Shown piece by piece: positions 50,363-59,778 of a stretch of 64,000 nucleotides of DNA. The DNA is from Mycetohabitans endofungorum (GTDB taxonomy: Bacteria; Pseudomonadota; Gammaproteobacteria; Burkholderiales; Burkholderiaceae), in contig NZ_PRDW01000003.1 in the NCBI RefSeq assembly GCF_002927045.1, positions 124,001 through 188,000 on the forward strand, in the 5' to 3' direction. The notes below the pieces were generated by a model. It was not told the DNA's origin. It searched no databases and was given only the letters and a program-made list of their open reading frames with translations. Every line of letters starts with the position of its first letter. Position 1 is the stretch's first letter. Both the position numbers and the translations under genes were made by a program.

Positions 50363-51388
50363 ATGCGCCGTGCGCTCATAATCGCGCCCAATTGGATTGG
50401 CGACGCGTTGATGGCTCAGCCATTGTTCGCGCTAATCAAGCGGCTGCACCCGCGGATCGTCCTCGATGCCGTCGCGCCCGCGTGGGTGGCGCCGGTGCTC
50501 GCGCGAATGCCGGAGATCCGCGAGATCCATTCGACTGACCTTGAACACGGCAAGCTGCAGCTATGGCAGCGGTGGCAATTGGCCAGCGACCTGCGTGAAG
50601 CCGGCTATGACGCAGCCTACGTGTTACCGAACTCGCTGAAATCGGCACTGATTCCATGGCTTGCCGGCATCCCGCTGCGCATCGGCTATACCGGCGAGAG
50701 CCGCTATATGCTGCTGAACGTGCGGCATCCGAATCCGCCGAAGGGCGAGCGAGCGCCGATGGTGCCGCATTACGCGGCGCTCGCTTACGCGCCGGGCGCC
50801 AAGCTGCCGGCCGACTTGCCGCCGCCGCGGCTAGAAATTGACTTGAACGAGCCGGTGCGCGTGTCACACCGGTTCAATCTCGACACGCGGGTACCACTGA
50901 TCGCGTTCTGCCCCGGCGCCGAATACGGGCCGGCCAAGCGCTGGCCGCCGGAGCACTTCGCGGCGCTGGCCCGGATGATCGGCCAGTCATTTCCGTACAC
51001 GCAGATCGTCGCACTGGGCTCGCCCAAGGACAGCGCGGTCGCTCAGGCCATCGCGGAACGCGCCCCGAACGTGCGCAACCTGTGCGGCCAAACGTCGCTT
51101 GGCGAAGCCTGTGCACTGATCACGCGCGCGAGCGCGGTGGTAACCAACGATTCCGGCTTGATGCATGTGGCCGCGGCATTGCGCCGACCGCTCGTCGCGC
51201 TTTACGGATCGACCGACCCGCGACATACCCCCCCCCTGTCCGAGCTTGCGAAGGTACAATGGCTGCATCTCGAGTGCAGCCCGTGCTTCGCGCGCGAGTG
51301 CCCGCTCGGTCACCTGAATTGCCTGCGCGAGCTATCTGCCGAACAGGTATTCGGCGACCTGCGCGGGATGCTGATCGCCAACCGCTGA
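50363..51388 (+). CDS. waaF: ADP-heptose:LPS heptosyltransferase II
   Basis: 341-aa GT9 glycosyltransferase. The N-terminal RALIIAPNWIGDALMAQPLF holds the conserved Asp. The second domain has FCPGAEYGPAKRWPPEHFAA and NDSGLMHVAAALRRPLVALY for ADP-heptose binding. Length is standard. It adds the second heptose to the lipopolysaccharide inner core on the cytoplasmic side of the inner membrane. The start at 50363 (MRRALIIAPNW) is well placed. It stands in a plus-strand series with the NTF2-like and YheT genes. Confidence 0.94.
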   Translation: MRRALIIAPNWIGDALMAQPLFALIKRLHPRIVLDAVAPAWVAPVLARMPEIREIHSTDLEHGKLQLWQRWQLASDLREAGYDAAYVLPNSLKSALIPWLAGIPLRIGYTGESRYMLLNVRHPNPPKGERAPMVPHYAALAYAPGAKLPADLPPPRLEIDLNEPVRVSHRFNLDTRVPLIAFCPGAEYGPAKRWPPEHFAALARMIGQSFPYTQIVALGSPKDSAVAQAIAERAPNVRNLCGQTSLGEACALITRASAVVTNDSGLMHVAAALRRPLVALYGSTDPRHTPPLSELAKVQWLHLECSPCFARECPLGHLNCLRELSAEQVFGDLRGMLIANR

Positions 51389-51462
51389 GCTGTGTCGGGG
51401 CGCGCCACGCTTGCCGCGCAAAACGAGCGCCCCGCCAAAACCGAACCCATCATCGACGCGCC

Positions 51463-51909
51463 ATGCCACGTTTCGCCCGCCTTTTCGACGCCGCCGCCGA
51501 CGCGCTCAACGCGTACTACCAAGCTATTGCCGACGCGAACCTGGATCATGCGATGAGCCTGTGGATCGACGAGGAATTCGCCAGCTGCATCTGCGCGGAC
51601 GGCACGCACATGCACGGCCTTAGCGAAATCCGCGACGGGCTGGCGAAGCAGTTCGAAGCGGCACGCGTGACGATCGAGCCGGTCGACATCCGCGTACACG
51701 ACAGCCTGAGCACCGTGGTCTACGCGATCGCCGAGGCACACCGTCCGGCCGACCAGACCGAGCCTGCGACGATGGTGTTCTCGACCTATGTACTCGTGCA
51801 TGAGCGCGGCGAATGGCGGATCGCCCATATCCACGCGAGTCCGATGCCGGACAAGGCTGCCGGCCAGTTCGCCGCGAAGATGCGCCATGGACAGGGTTCG
51901 CTACACTGA
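51463..51909 (+). CDS. NTF2-like / SnoaL-fold protein
   Basis: 148-aa protein. The pattern RLFDAAADALNAYYQAIADA, then WIDEEFASCICADGTHMHGL, and a closing EWRIAHIHASPMPDK strand fits the cone-shaped NTF2-like (DUF4440/SnoaL) fold, which binds or converts small molecules. No catalytic residues can be assigned. Its 3' end overlaps the YheT-like hydrolase start by 23 nt, suggesting co-translation. The start at 51463 follows waaF by 74 nt. Function unknown. Confidence 0.78.
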   Translation: MPRFARLFDAAADALNAYYQAIADANLDHAMSLWIDEEFASCICADGTHMHGLSEIRDGLAKQFEAARVTIEPVDIRVHDSLSTVVYAIAEAHRPADQTEPATMVFSTYVLVHERGEWRIAHIHASPMPDKAAGQFAAKMRHGQGSLH

Positions 51910-52900
51910 GCGCTCGTCGGGCGCGGCCCATATCGATTTGATCTACCGGCCACCCCGCTGGCTACCCAATGCCCATATCCAGACGATCGTGCCGGCGCTG
52001 CTCGCGCGCGTGCCACGAGTCGCCTACCGGCGCGAGCGATGGGCCACACCAGATGGCGATTTCATCGAGTTAGATTGGCTCGATACCGCCGGGCAGGCGC
52101 CAGATGCGCCGCTCGTCGTGCTGTTCCACGGCCTGGAGGGCAGTTCTGACAGCCATTACGCACGCACATTGATGGCGGCCGTCGCACTGCAGGGCTGGCG
52201 CGGCGTGGTCCCGCATTTTCGCAGTTGCAGCGGCCCGATCAATCTGGCGCCGCGTTTCTACCATCTGGGCGACAGCGCCGAAATGGACTGGATTCTGCAC
52301 CGCCTGCACGACGCGCACGCGGGCCCGCTGCTCGTTGCCGGCGTGTCGCTGGGCGGCAACGTGCTGCTGCGCTGGCTCGGCGAACGGCGTGAGGACGCTG
52401 GCAGACTGGTCGATGCTGCGGCCGCCATCAGTGCGCCGCTGGACCCGAGCGTAGGTGGCGTCGCGCTGTCCAGCGGCTTCAACCTCCTGTACACGCGTAA
52501 TTTCCTGCGCACGCTCAAGCGCAAGACCGTCATCAAGGCGCAACAATACCCTGGCCTGTTCGACGTCACCGCCGCGCTGCAGGCGCGCGACTTCCGGGCG
52601 TTCGACGACATCGTCACCGCCCCGCTGCACGGCTTTTGGGACGTGGACGACTACTGGAAGCGCTCGGCGTCTAAGCCGCTGCTGTGCGAAATCACAGTGC
52701 CGACGCTGCTGCTCAACGCGCGCAACGACCCATTCCTGCCCGCGCATGCGCTGCCGGCGGCGCGCGACGTGTCAGCGGCCGTCGAACTGGAGCAACCGGA
52801 GTACGGCGGCCATGTTGGTTTCATGACGGGGCCGTTCCCAGGACGCATCGAGTGGCTGGCACGGCGCGTGCTGGGCTATTTCCAACCCTACGCTCGATGA
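51887..52900 (+). CDS. YheT-type alpha/beta hydrolase
   Basis: 337-aa alpha/beta hydrolase of the YheT/EMB8 family. The opening PRWLPNAHIQTIVPALL and FHGLEGSSDSHYARTL (oxyanion side) are typical. The nucleophile Ser is in VAGVSLGGNVLLRWLG (about residue 149). The Asp is in LLNARNDPFLP and the His in PEYGGHVGFMTG. The substrate is unknown, with esterase or lipase activity likely. It overlaps the NTF2-like gene by 23 nt and is followed 6 nt later by a conserved hypothetical gene, so the three probably form one transcript. Confidence 0.9.
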   Translation: MDRVRYTERSSGAAHIDLIYRPPRWLPNAHIQTIVPALLARVPRVAYRRERWATPDGDFIELDWLDTAGQAPDAPLVVLFHGLEGSSDSHYARTLMAAVALQGWRGVVPHFRSCSGPINLAPRFYHLGDSAEMDWILHRLHDAHAGPLLVAGVSLGGNVLLRWLGERREDAGRLVDAAAAISAPLDPSVGGVALSSGFNLLYTRNFLRTLKRKTVIKAQQYPGLFDVTAALQARDFRAFDDIVTAPLHGFWDVDDYWKRSASKPLLCEITVPTLLLNARNDPFLPAHALPAARDVSAAVELEQPEYGGHVGFMTGPFPGRIEWLARRVLGYFQPYAR

Positions 52901-52906
52901 CTCGCG

Positions 52907-53527
52907 ATGGATGAAATCGTCAAGAAAGCACTGGTCAAATGGCCCGACGTCCCGCACTGCACTGGCTGGCTGCTGCTGGACAGACGCGGCAACTGGCGCA
53001 TGCGCGATGAAGCGGCGCAGTCGGGCGGCGAGCCGGGCACGCCGATCCGGCACCCGGCGCTGCTCGGCTTCATTAATCGCAACTACCAAAGCGACAAAGA
53101 CGGCCAGTGGTACTTCCAGAACGGGCCGCAGCGAGTCTACGTCGAACTGGCGTACACGCCGTACGTCGTCAGGATGTCCAAGAACGAGGATTTGTCTGAA
53201 GCATTGCATGGCGACGTCCTGACGCTGTGCGACCATACCGGGGCACCGTTCGTGCCATGCGCGTGCTACCTCGACGATGCCGGCGGCGTATTGTTCGTCG
53301 ATGACAGCGCGCCGGCCCGGGTCGCGGTGTTGCACGATCACGACCTAGCGCTCTTCTCCGAGCACATCGATTTCGATGAGGACGGGCAGCCGCATACGTT
53401 CGTCTGGCGCCCGCATGTGCCGTTGCGGATCCAGCCCATTGACCGCGTCGATGTGCCGGCGCGCTTTCATTTCGAGCCTAGCCCCGCCGCGGTCGCGGCA
53501 GTGCGCCATGCCGACCCCGTGGCGTGA
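52907..53527 (+). CDS. Conserved hypothetical protein
   Basis: 206 aa, recognisable as a conserved betaproteobacterial hypothetical protein; I do not recall a reliable family number. The sequence opens MDEIVKKALVKWPDVPHCTG and includes WYFQNGPQRVYVELAYTPYV and DLALFSEHIDFDEDGQPHTF. It has no signal peptide or membrane helix, so it is probably cytosolic. It starts 6 nt after the YheT-like gene and converges with the bepA-like gene. Codon use and composition look like a functional gene. Confidence 0.75.
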   Translation: MDEIVKKALVKWPDVPHCTGWLLLDRRGNWRMRDEAAQSGGEPGTPIRHPALLGFINRNYQSDKDGQWYFQNGPQRVYVELAYTPYVVRMSKNEDLSEALHGDVLTLCDHTGAPFVPCACYLDDAGGVLFVDDSAPARVAVLHDHDLALFSEHIDFDEDGQPHTFVWRPHVPLRIQPIDRVDVPARFHFEPSPAAVAAVRHADPVA

Positions 53528-53557
53528 GCGTGCGGCACGACGGTCCCGGCGGACCCG

Positions 53558-55270
53558 CTACCCGCGATGCTTGTCGTCGTCCCGCTCTTCCCGATAGCGT
53601 TCCTCGAATTCCCGCAGCCGCGCGGCGATCGCCGACATGTCGTAGTATGACGCACCCCGCGTATCGCGCGCCTGCCTGAGCTGGCGGATCGCCGATGGCC
53701 ACGCGCCGTCGAGCGCCAGCGTCTCCGCTTGCGCACGGCGCTGCTGGACCGTGTCACCCAGCGCGGCACTCGCTTGCGCCAGATAGCGCCACCATTCGCT
53801 GCGCTGCGGCTCCGCGGCTGCCTGCGCCCGTGCCAGCGCCTGCGCGTCGTCGTACCGGCGCGCGGCGATCATCGCCTGCAAATACGCGTCGATCGCCGCG
53901 TGCGAAGCCGGATCGCGGCGCCGCGCCAGTTGGGCGTCGCGCAACGCATCGTCCAGCCGTCCGGCGCGGCGGGCGATTTCCGAGCCCAGCACGTCCAGGC
54001 TGACCGTGGACGACATGCCATCCGGCTGCGCCGACTGCAATGCGCCAAATGCCGCCCGCGCGCACCGCAACGAAGCCTGCGCGGCCGCATAGTGCGCCTG
54101 CAGCATTTGCGCCAGCGCAATGCCATACCAGTTCGCCGCCACACTCGGCGCGGTCTGGTCATCGATCTCCGCCCGCAGGCGCTGCTCGATATCCGCAAGG
54201 TCGCTTGCCGACTTGTTCTGCAACACCCGCATGCGTGCCTGCACGAATACGTACTCCGGCGACTGCCGCGGCTGGCGATACGCTGCATTGCGGGCCCGGT
54301 CCGCCATATCGGCGATCCGCTCCCCGGTCAGGGGGTGCGTTCGCGCGTAGGGCGGCACGCCGACATTCGCGACCGTACCACGCTCCATGCGCTCGAAGAA
54401 TGATGACATTCCATACGGATCAAAGCCCGCGCCTTCCAGCATCATAAAGCCGACGCGATCCGCCTCGCGCTCGGCGGTGCGTGAAAACCGCAACTGATTG
54501 TCGATGGCGAACGCCTGTCCGCCGATCGCCACCGCCGAGCCCAGATCCGCGCTGTGGGCCAGCGCGCCAGCAAGCAAGCCAAACAGCATGCCGGCGATCG
54601 CCGCATAGCTGTTGCGCTCGCTGACCGTGATCATCCGCGCGATATGCCGTTGCAGCACGTGACCCATCTCGTGGCCGACTACCGACGCCAGCTCCGATTC
54701 GGTGCGTGTCGCGACGATCAAGCCCGTATTCATCCCGATGAAGCCGCCCGGCATCGAGAACGCATTGATCTGCATGTCGCGCACTGAGAACAGGTCGAAA
54801 TCCGGCACGTAGCCACCGATGTAGCGCTCGCGGGCCGCGACCGCGAGACGTGAGGCGACCGAGTTCAAATAGTCCCGCACCAGCCAATCGCCCAGGTAGT
54901 CGGGATCATGCCGCACCGCACGCATCACCCGCTCGCCAAGCTTGCGCTCCGCCTGCGGCGACAACGAGCCGCCTGAGCCGTCGCCGAGGCTGGGCAGCGA
55001 GTGCCCGTCCGGTCCATGGGACGCACCTGTGACCCTCGACGTACCCGGACGCTCGATGCTGCCCGCATTGCCGCGATACACGCCGAAGACATCGCTCAGC
55101 GAATCGGAATAGCGCGGATCATATTGCCCAACATCACGGCCCGTCGCGCTGACCACCGGATTCGCCGGCGTGCCGGTAGACACCCGCGCGCCGGATAGTT
55201 GGGCGCTCGGCAGCCGCGGCCAAACCAGCGCAACGATGACGGACAACGCAATAAGACGTTTGATTTGCAT
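53558..55270 (-). CDS. bepA: Periplasmic M48 metalloprotease with TPR domain (BepA-like)
   Basis: 570-aa exported protease/chaperone. A signal peptide covers about residues 1-24 (MQIKRLIALSVIVALVWPRL). The zinc motif HEMGH is at H200-E201 and H204, followed by the third ligand region RTAEREADRVGFMMLEGAGF near 265-280. A TPR-rich C-terminal half runs to the end. BepA assembles LptD and degrades misfolded outer membrane proteins. The start at 55270 was chosen over an upstream GTG because of the signal peptide. The length is slightly above E. coli BepA. Confidence 0.88.
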   Translation of the reverse strand: MQIKRLIALSVIVALVWPRLPSAQLSGARVSTGTPANPVVSATGRDVGQYDPRYSDSLSDVFGVYRGNAGSIERPGTSRVTGASHGPDGHSLPSLGDGSGGSLSPQAERKLGERVMRAVRHDPDYLGDWLVRDYLNSVASRLAVAARERYIGGYVPDFDLFSVRDMQINAFSMPGGFIGMNTGLIVATRTESELASVVGHEMGHVLQRHIARMITVSERNSYAAIAGMLFGLLAGALAHSADLGSAVAIGGQAFAIDNQLRFSRTAEREADRVGFMMLEGAGFDPYGMSSFFERMERGTVANVGVPPYARTHPLTGERIADMADRARNAAYRQPRQSPEYVFVQARMRVLQNKSASDLADIEQRLRAEIDDQTAPSVAANWYGIALAQMLQAHYAAAQASLRCARAAFGALQSAQPDGMSSTVSLDVLGSEIARRAGRLDDALRDAQLARRRDPASHAAIDAYLQAMIAARRYDDAQALARAQAAAEPQRSEWWRYLAQASAALGDTVQQRRAQAETLALDGAWPSAIRQLRQARDTRGASYYDMSAIAARLREFEERYREERDDDKHRG

Positions 55271-55535
55271 GACTCGGTCAGGACATCCCGGCACACGGCT
55301 ATGCAACGGCAGCACCCGTTCAGCCGCCGCACCACCGTGAATACAGTAGGCGCGGGCGCGCAGTGCTCATACGCGCCCGCGCGTGCCACTGCTATGATAC
55401 CGGGATGCCTGCGGGCCTCGGTGAATCGCTATTACACGCTGATGCGCCGCGGACCGGGCCAGCCTCCCGCGGACCGGCAAACCCCCGCAAGCCGCACACC
55501 GCCGCTTCCGGCAACGATATCGTGCCATCACTATC

Positions 55536-56018
55536 ATGTCAGAACTTACCCATTTCGATGCATCCGGCCAGGCGCAGATGGTCAACGTCGGCGACAAGGA
55601 TGCAACCCGCCGTGTCGCGATTGCGCGTGGCACGATCGCGATGCGCGCCGAAACACTGGCGCTCATCCGCGAGGGCCGCGCCGCCAAGGGCGACGTGCTC
55701 GGCGTCGCGCGTATCGCGGCGATCCAAGGCGCCAAGCGCACATCCGACTTGATTCCACTGTGCCACCCGCTCGCGCTGACCCGCGTGAGCGTCGATTTCA
55801 CCCTAGAAGAAGAAACGCCAGCGGCCGTGCACTGCACCGTCCGCGTCGAGACGATCGGCCGCACCGGCGTCGAAATGGAAGCGCTCACGGCGGTGCAGAT
55901 CGGCCTGCTGACCGTCTACGACATGTGCAAGGCCGTGGATCGCGGCATGACGATTACCGACGTGAAGCTGCTCGAGAAGCACGGCGGCAAGTCAGGGGAC
56001 TGGGTGGTGGGGGAATAG
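55536..56018 (+). CDS. moaC: Cyclic pyranopterin monophosphate synthase
   Basis: 160-aa MoaC, which with MoaA makes cPMP for molybdenum cofactor. Conserved features: [40 protein letters not shown] and [20 protein letters not shown] with the active-site [10 protein letters not shown] segment. It stands alone here, convergent with pglL. No other moa gene lies within the window. Confidence 0.96.
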   Translation: MSELTHFDASGQAQMVNVGDKDATRRVAIARGTIAMRAETLALIREGRAAKGDVLGVARIAAIQGAKRTSDLIPLCHPLALTRVSVDFTLEEETPAAVHCTVRVETIGRTGVEMEALTAVQIGLLTVYDMCKAVDRGMTITDVKLLEKHGGKSGDWVVGE

Positions 56019-56082
56019 GCACGGCCAGGATGGCAAATCCCGTCAAATGGGTCCCGCGCTAGGGCGGGACCGGCCATGCCGA

Positions 56083-57888
56083 TCATTCCCCACCGTCTTC
56101 GTCGTCCTCCGGCGGCGCCGCCGGCACAATCCCATAGCGGGCGACAAGCGCCTGCTTGAATGGCGCAAGCACACTGCCTGCATCGTCACACGCGTGATAC
56201 ACCACGGCAAGCTGCATCGGCCAATCCTTCAACATGTCCGCAAACACCTTCAGCCGACGCATGGTCTGCAGCGCGCCATCGGTATCGCCAGCGATCGCCT
56301 GCAGCACCGCGTACCGCCGCACCACGGTTTCTCCAGGCAATAGGGCCATCGCCTGACGGTGCATCGCCAGCTTCTTGTCGAGATCGGTCTTATCCAATGG
56401 CAACAATGTCGCGAAACCATATTCGCCCCATGCGGAAAACAGCACCGCCGGATCGGCCCGGTATTGCTCATAGGGATTGGAGCCGTAGTACAGCACTTCC
56501 GAGCGCGCATAGTCGCGCTGGATTGGGTACAACGCGACGAGGCCGGCAAGTACCAGCGCGCCCTGCCCCCCCCGAGCGGCTGCGGGCGCCGCCCGCAGCG
56601 GTACGGTCTCCAGCAGTCCAATCACGAACCACGCCGGCAGCAGGAAGAACATGTACTGCTGTGGATACTCGACCAGCGCGTGCATCAACAGGATGCCGAT
56701 CAGCGCCACGCCGAATACCCGTTCGACCCGCTCACCACCACGCAGAACGCGTACGAACCACAGCAGCAGTCCCACCACGACGATCGTCAGTCCGAGTGCA
56801 CCGGTCTTGGCCAGCAGGTCGATCACAATGTTATGAGAATTGTTCGCGACCTCGACGCTGCCGAGCTTGTCGACGAGTTCGTATTGAATGCGCGGAAATT
56901 CGCCCCAGCCGACGCCAAACCATGGGTGCATCTCGAACATCGCGAGCCCGTATTTCCAGAGCGCCAACCGCGGCGCAATCTGGCCGGCATCCTGGAACCG
57001 TTCGGCGGCGGACTGACCCAGATTCAGGCCGAAAGACACATTGGCCCAGCGCGTCGCGATATTGACGGCGACGAAAATGACCAGCAGCAACACCGGCGTC
57101 ACCCAGTCGCGCAGCGAACGCCGGGTGTCGTAGCGTCCACCATAGGACGTTACGCGATTGCGATGCGCCTCGAACGCCATCCATGCCCCCGCCAGCACGA
57201 TGACGCCGGTCTGCAACCAGGGGCCACGCGAGACCGTCAATGCCTGACCGGCTGTATAGACCACCGACAACACGATCCATACCGGGTAGCGTAACCGTCG
57301 CTGCTGAACCAGATACAGCGCCGCGGCCAGCGCAAACGCGATGTACGTAGCCAAATGGTTCGCCTGCGCCATGTTGCCGAACGGCCGCCGCCCTATCTGC
57401 ACGTTGTAGCTGACCACGAAGGGCGCCACGCGGTTTTCCAAATGAAACAATTGGACGAATTGACAAAACACCGCGAATACGCCACCTGCCAGCAGCGCGT
57501 ACGCCATCACATTGAACGCGCGTTGCATCGAACCCAGGCGACTGATCCAGTACCCCGTCTGCGTCGCCATCAACGCGGCGAGCAGAAACCCGCCACCGAG
57601 CAGATTCATCGATGGCTGAACGGTATCGATGATGAACGGCTGCGCGAATAACAACGCGCCGAACAGCAGCGGCACGAGCGCCACCCGCGGCGCACCGATC
57701 GCCGCGCGCTCGCCGGCCACAAACACCCATGCGAAGACCGATCCCCCAACCAGCAAGTACAACGCAAGCGCCAAGTACTCGGCGTAGAAGGTCGGAATCG
57801 GATACGTATGTAACGTGACCGCATACGGCAGGATCCAGGCCAGGATAAGAAAGACAAACGTCAGCAATCGCGGCAACGATACGGGCAT
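56083..57888 (-). CDS. pglL: PglL-type O-oligosaccharyltransferase
   Basis: 601-aa polytopic membrane protein with about 12 helices. The conserved Wzy_C/ligase loop region has PFGNMAQANHLATYIAFALA, then SRGPWLQTGVIVLAG and the periplasmic loop HPWFGVGWGEFPRIQYELVD with NNSHNIVIDLLAKTGALGLT. The latter is the characteristic His-containing PglL/WaaL motif. A soluble C-terminal domain of about 170 residues follows. Such enzymes transfer glycan from a lipid carrier to Ser/Thr of periplasmic proteins, pilins included. It is divergent from a pilin gene 160 nt away, fitting a pilin substrate. The start at 57888 gives a proper first helix. Confidence 0.85.
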   Translation of the reverse strand: MPVSLPRLLTFVFLILAWILPYAVTLHTYPIPTFYAEYLALALYLLVGGSVFAWVFVAGERAAIGAPRVALVPLLFGALLFAQPFIIDTVQPSMNLLGGGFLLAALMATQTGYWISRLGSMQRAFNVMAYALLAGGVFAVFCQFVQLFHLENRVAPFVVSYNVQIGRRPFGNMAQANHLATYIAFALAAALYLVQQRRLRYPVWIVLSVVYTAGQALTVSRGPWLQTGVIVLAGAWMAFEAHRNRVTSYGGRYDTRRSLRDWVTPVLLLVIFVAVNIATRWANVSFGLNLGQSAAERFQDAGQIAPRLALWKYGLAMFEMHPWFGVGWGEFPRIQYELVDKLGSVEVANNSHNIVIDLLAKTGALGLTIVVVGLLLWFVRVLRGGERVERVFGVALIGILLMHALVEYPQQYMFFLLPAWFVIGLLETVPLRAAPAAARGGQGALVLAGLVALYPIQRDYARSEVLYYGSNPYEQYRADPAVLFSAWGEYGFATLLPLDKTDLDKKLAMHRQAMALLPGETVVRRYAVLQAIAGDTDGALQTMRRLKVFADMLKDWPMQLAVVYHACDDAGSVLAPFKQALVARYGIVPAAPPEDDEDGGE

Positions 57889-58048
57889 GGCGGGTTGGAC
57901 TCGGGGAAACCGGCGCACTATACAAAAATTCCGCACCGCTGTGGCGATGCATTGGCTATTTAGCTGACTGCAGTTGACTCATCCTGTTGCGCAGAATGCC
58001 TCAGACCGCATTCGATTCCCGAAGCGGCCCCTTATGAGGAGCGCACCG

Positions 58049-58627
58049 ATGACTGCATCGACCCGCCAAAAGCCCGACGATTCTTCCCGCACCACGGCAC
58101 GGGCACCGACACCGTCGTGCGCGGCATTCACGCTGGTGGAACTCATGATCGTACTGGCAATCGTTGGCGTCGTCGCGTCATTTGCGCTACCGGCGTACCG
58201 CGACTATCTGACTCGCAGCCGGGTCGGCGAGGGCCTATCGCTGGCCGCGCCGGCGCGGCTGGCCGTGGCGGAAAACGCCGTAGCGGGCGCGCAACGGCTC
58301 GGCAGCGGCTATGCACGACCGCCGGCGACGCGCAACGTGGAGTCGATTGACATCGACGACAAAACGGGGGCCATCACGATCAGCTATACATCGCTGGTCG
58401 CACCATCCGGCGAAAACACGCTCGTGCTGGTGCCGTCGACATCCGACGATCCGGACGCACCCCATACACAAGTATCCGTCAGCAGCAACCACAGTGACAC
58501 AGGCACACTGACCTGGGAGTGCTTCGCCGCAGGCAAGACCACTTCGTCGCTTCCGATTCCCGGGCCAGTGCCGGACCCGAGGCCGACGCTGCCGGCCCGT
58601 TTTGCGCCGCCGGAGTGCCGTGCGTGA
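58049..58627 (+). CDS. Type IV pilin-like protein with atypical leader
   Basis: 192 aa. The prepilin segment FTLVELMIVLAIVGVVASFA has Glu5 and the N-methyl Phe, but the residue before the cleavage site is Ala rather than the usual Gly (leader CAA-FTLVEL). The leader is 26 residues, long for type IVa pilins. C-terminal Cys residues (WECFAAG and PPECRA) may close a D-loop. A Pro-rich tail follows. The ATG at 58049 is preceded by GAGGAG by 7 nt; a second ATG lies at 58034. It faces pglL divergently, hinting at glycosylation. Confidence 0.8.
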   Translation: MTASTRQKPDDSSRTTARAPTPSCAAFTLVELMIVLAIVGVVASFALPAYRDYLTRSRVGEGLSLAAPARLAVAENAVAGAQRLGSGYARPPATRNVESIDIDDKTGAITISYTSLVAPSGENTLVLVPSTSDDPDAPHTQVSVSSNHSDTGTLTWECFAAGKTTSSLPIPGPVPDPRPTLPARFAPPECRA

Positions 58628-58878
58628 GCCGCATCCAGATTCGCGTGCCGCGGCGCATCGGCATGCTGGGCGTGGCGGCATTGCAGTGTCGCCATCAGCA
58701 TACTGGGCATGACGGCATCGCAGGACCGGTACCGGTGCGCCGGACCTACGAGCATCGCAATGCCGTGAACGAGCGCCATCGTTGCGTGATCGCCATTGGG
58801 GCCCCGCGCATGAACGACACCGGCAGCGTCGTGATGGAGTGCCGGAACGCGTTGGCCGCCGCGTCCCGTATCCGCGCG
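58628..58878. other. Gap between the pilin gene and terC
   Basis: 251 nt. A plus-strand frame continues across the gap without a good start or family. Nothing else was recognised. Confidence 0.35.
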
Positions 58879-59592
58879 TCAGCGAACGCGCCCCGCCGTG
58901 CCATACCGGCTACGGCGTTTCAGCCGCCCACCGATCCCGATCACGGTCAGCGCACCGACAACGCCGGCGACGTAGTGATAAGCTTGCGTGCTATCCCCAA
59001 GCAGCCTCCCCACAAGGGGATCACCGATGATCAGGCCACCGGCAATCCAGCCGAGCAACGCGGCACCGAATGCGACGATCGCCGGGAAACGATCCAGCAG
59101 CTTGAGCGCCAGCGTGCTGCCCCATACGATCAACGGCACACTCAACAGCAAGCCGAAGACCACCAGCCCCAGCCGATGCTCCGGCGCAGCCGCATCGGCC
59201 GCGCCGGCTATCGCGATCACGTTGTCCAGGCTCATTACGAAATCGGCAACGATGATGGTACGCACGGCCACCCACAGCTTGTCCGCGGCCTTGACGCTGC
59301 CATGCGCATCCGGTTGCGGCTGCATCAACTTGATGCCGATCCACAGCAACAACAGGCCGCCAGTGAACTTCAGGACTGGCACGTCGAGCAACAATACGGC
59401 GAACGAAATCAGCACGACGCGCAGCGCGATAGCGCCGACCGTGCCCCACAGCACGCCTTGCACCCGTTGCGCGGGGGGAAGATTCCGGCAGGCCAGCGCG
59501 ATGATGACGGCATTGTCGCCGCCCAGCAGGATATCAATGATGACGATCTGGAGCACGGCGCTCCAGTTCAACGAGGCGAGCAATTCGAGCAT
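58879..59592 (-). CDS. TerC-family integral membrane protein
   Basis: 237-aa protein with about seven helices. Hallmarks: IVIIDILLGGDNAVIIALAC near residue 18 (the conserved D-x-x-x-G-G-D-N-A), and the second half's IVADFVMSLDNVIAIAGAAD. TerC/Alx-type proteins are linked to tellurite resistance and manganese export. It ends close to the pilin region and starts about 190 nt from the sucD stop; the two are convergently placed on the same strand with a terminator between. The substrate is not visible. Confidence 0.9.
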   Translation of the reverse strand: MLELLASLNWSAVLQIVIIDILLGGDNAVIIALACRNLPPAQRVQGVLWGTVGAIALRVVLISFAVLLLDVPVLKFTGGLLLLWIGIKLMQPQPDAHGSVKAADKLWVAVRTIIVADFVMSLDNVIAIAGAADAAAPEHRLGLVVFGLLLSVPLIVWGSTLALKLLDRFPAIVAFGAALLGWIAGGLIIGDPLVGRLLGDSTQAYHYVAGVVGALTVIGIGGRLKRRSRYGTAGRVR

Positions 59593-59704
59593 GGTGACCG
59601 GCGCGGAATGGAAAAAACCAAGCGTTCTTCGGACTCATTGCTTATAGAAAGCGCCGAACTCGAAAGATTTTTGAAAGAATATCAAATTCCGCGCTTCCCC
59701 GGCT

Positions 59705-59747
59705 GGAAAAAGATACGGCCGGCCACCGCATCGCGGTGGCCGGCCGT
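59705..59747 (-). terminator. Strong rho-independent terminator of sucCD
   Basis: Perfect 15-bp arms (59715-59729 and 59733-59747) around a 3-nt loop, followed on the minus strand by five T residues (complement of 59707-59711). It lies just past the sucD stop. Confidence 0.92.
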
Positions 59748-59778
59748 GCCGGAAGTGATGAATGTGTGTCGGCGGTAC

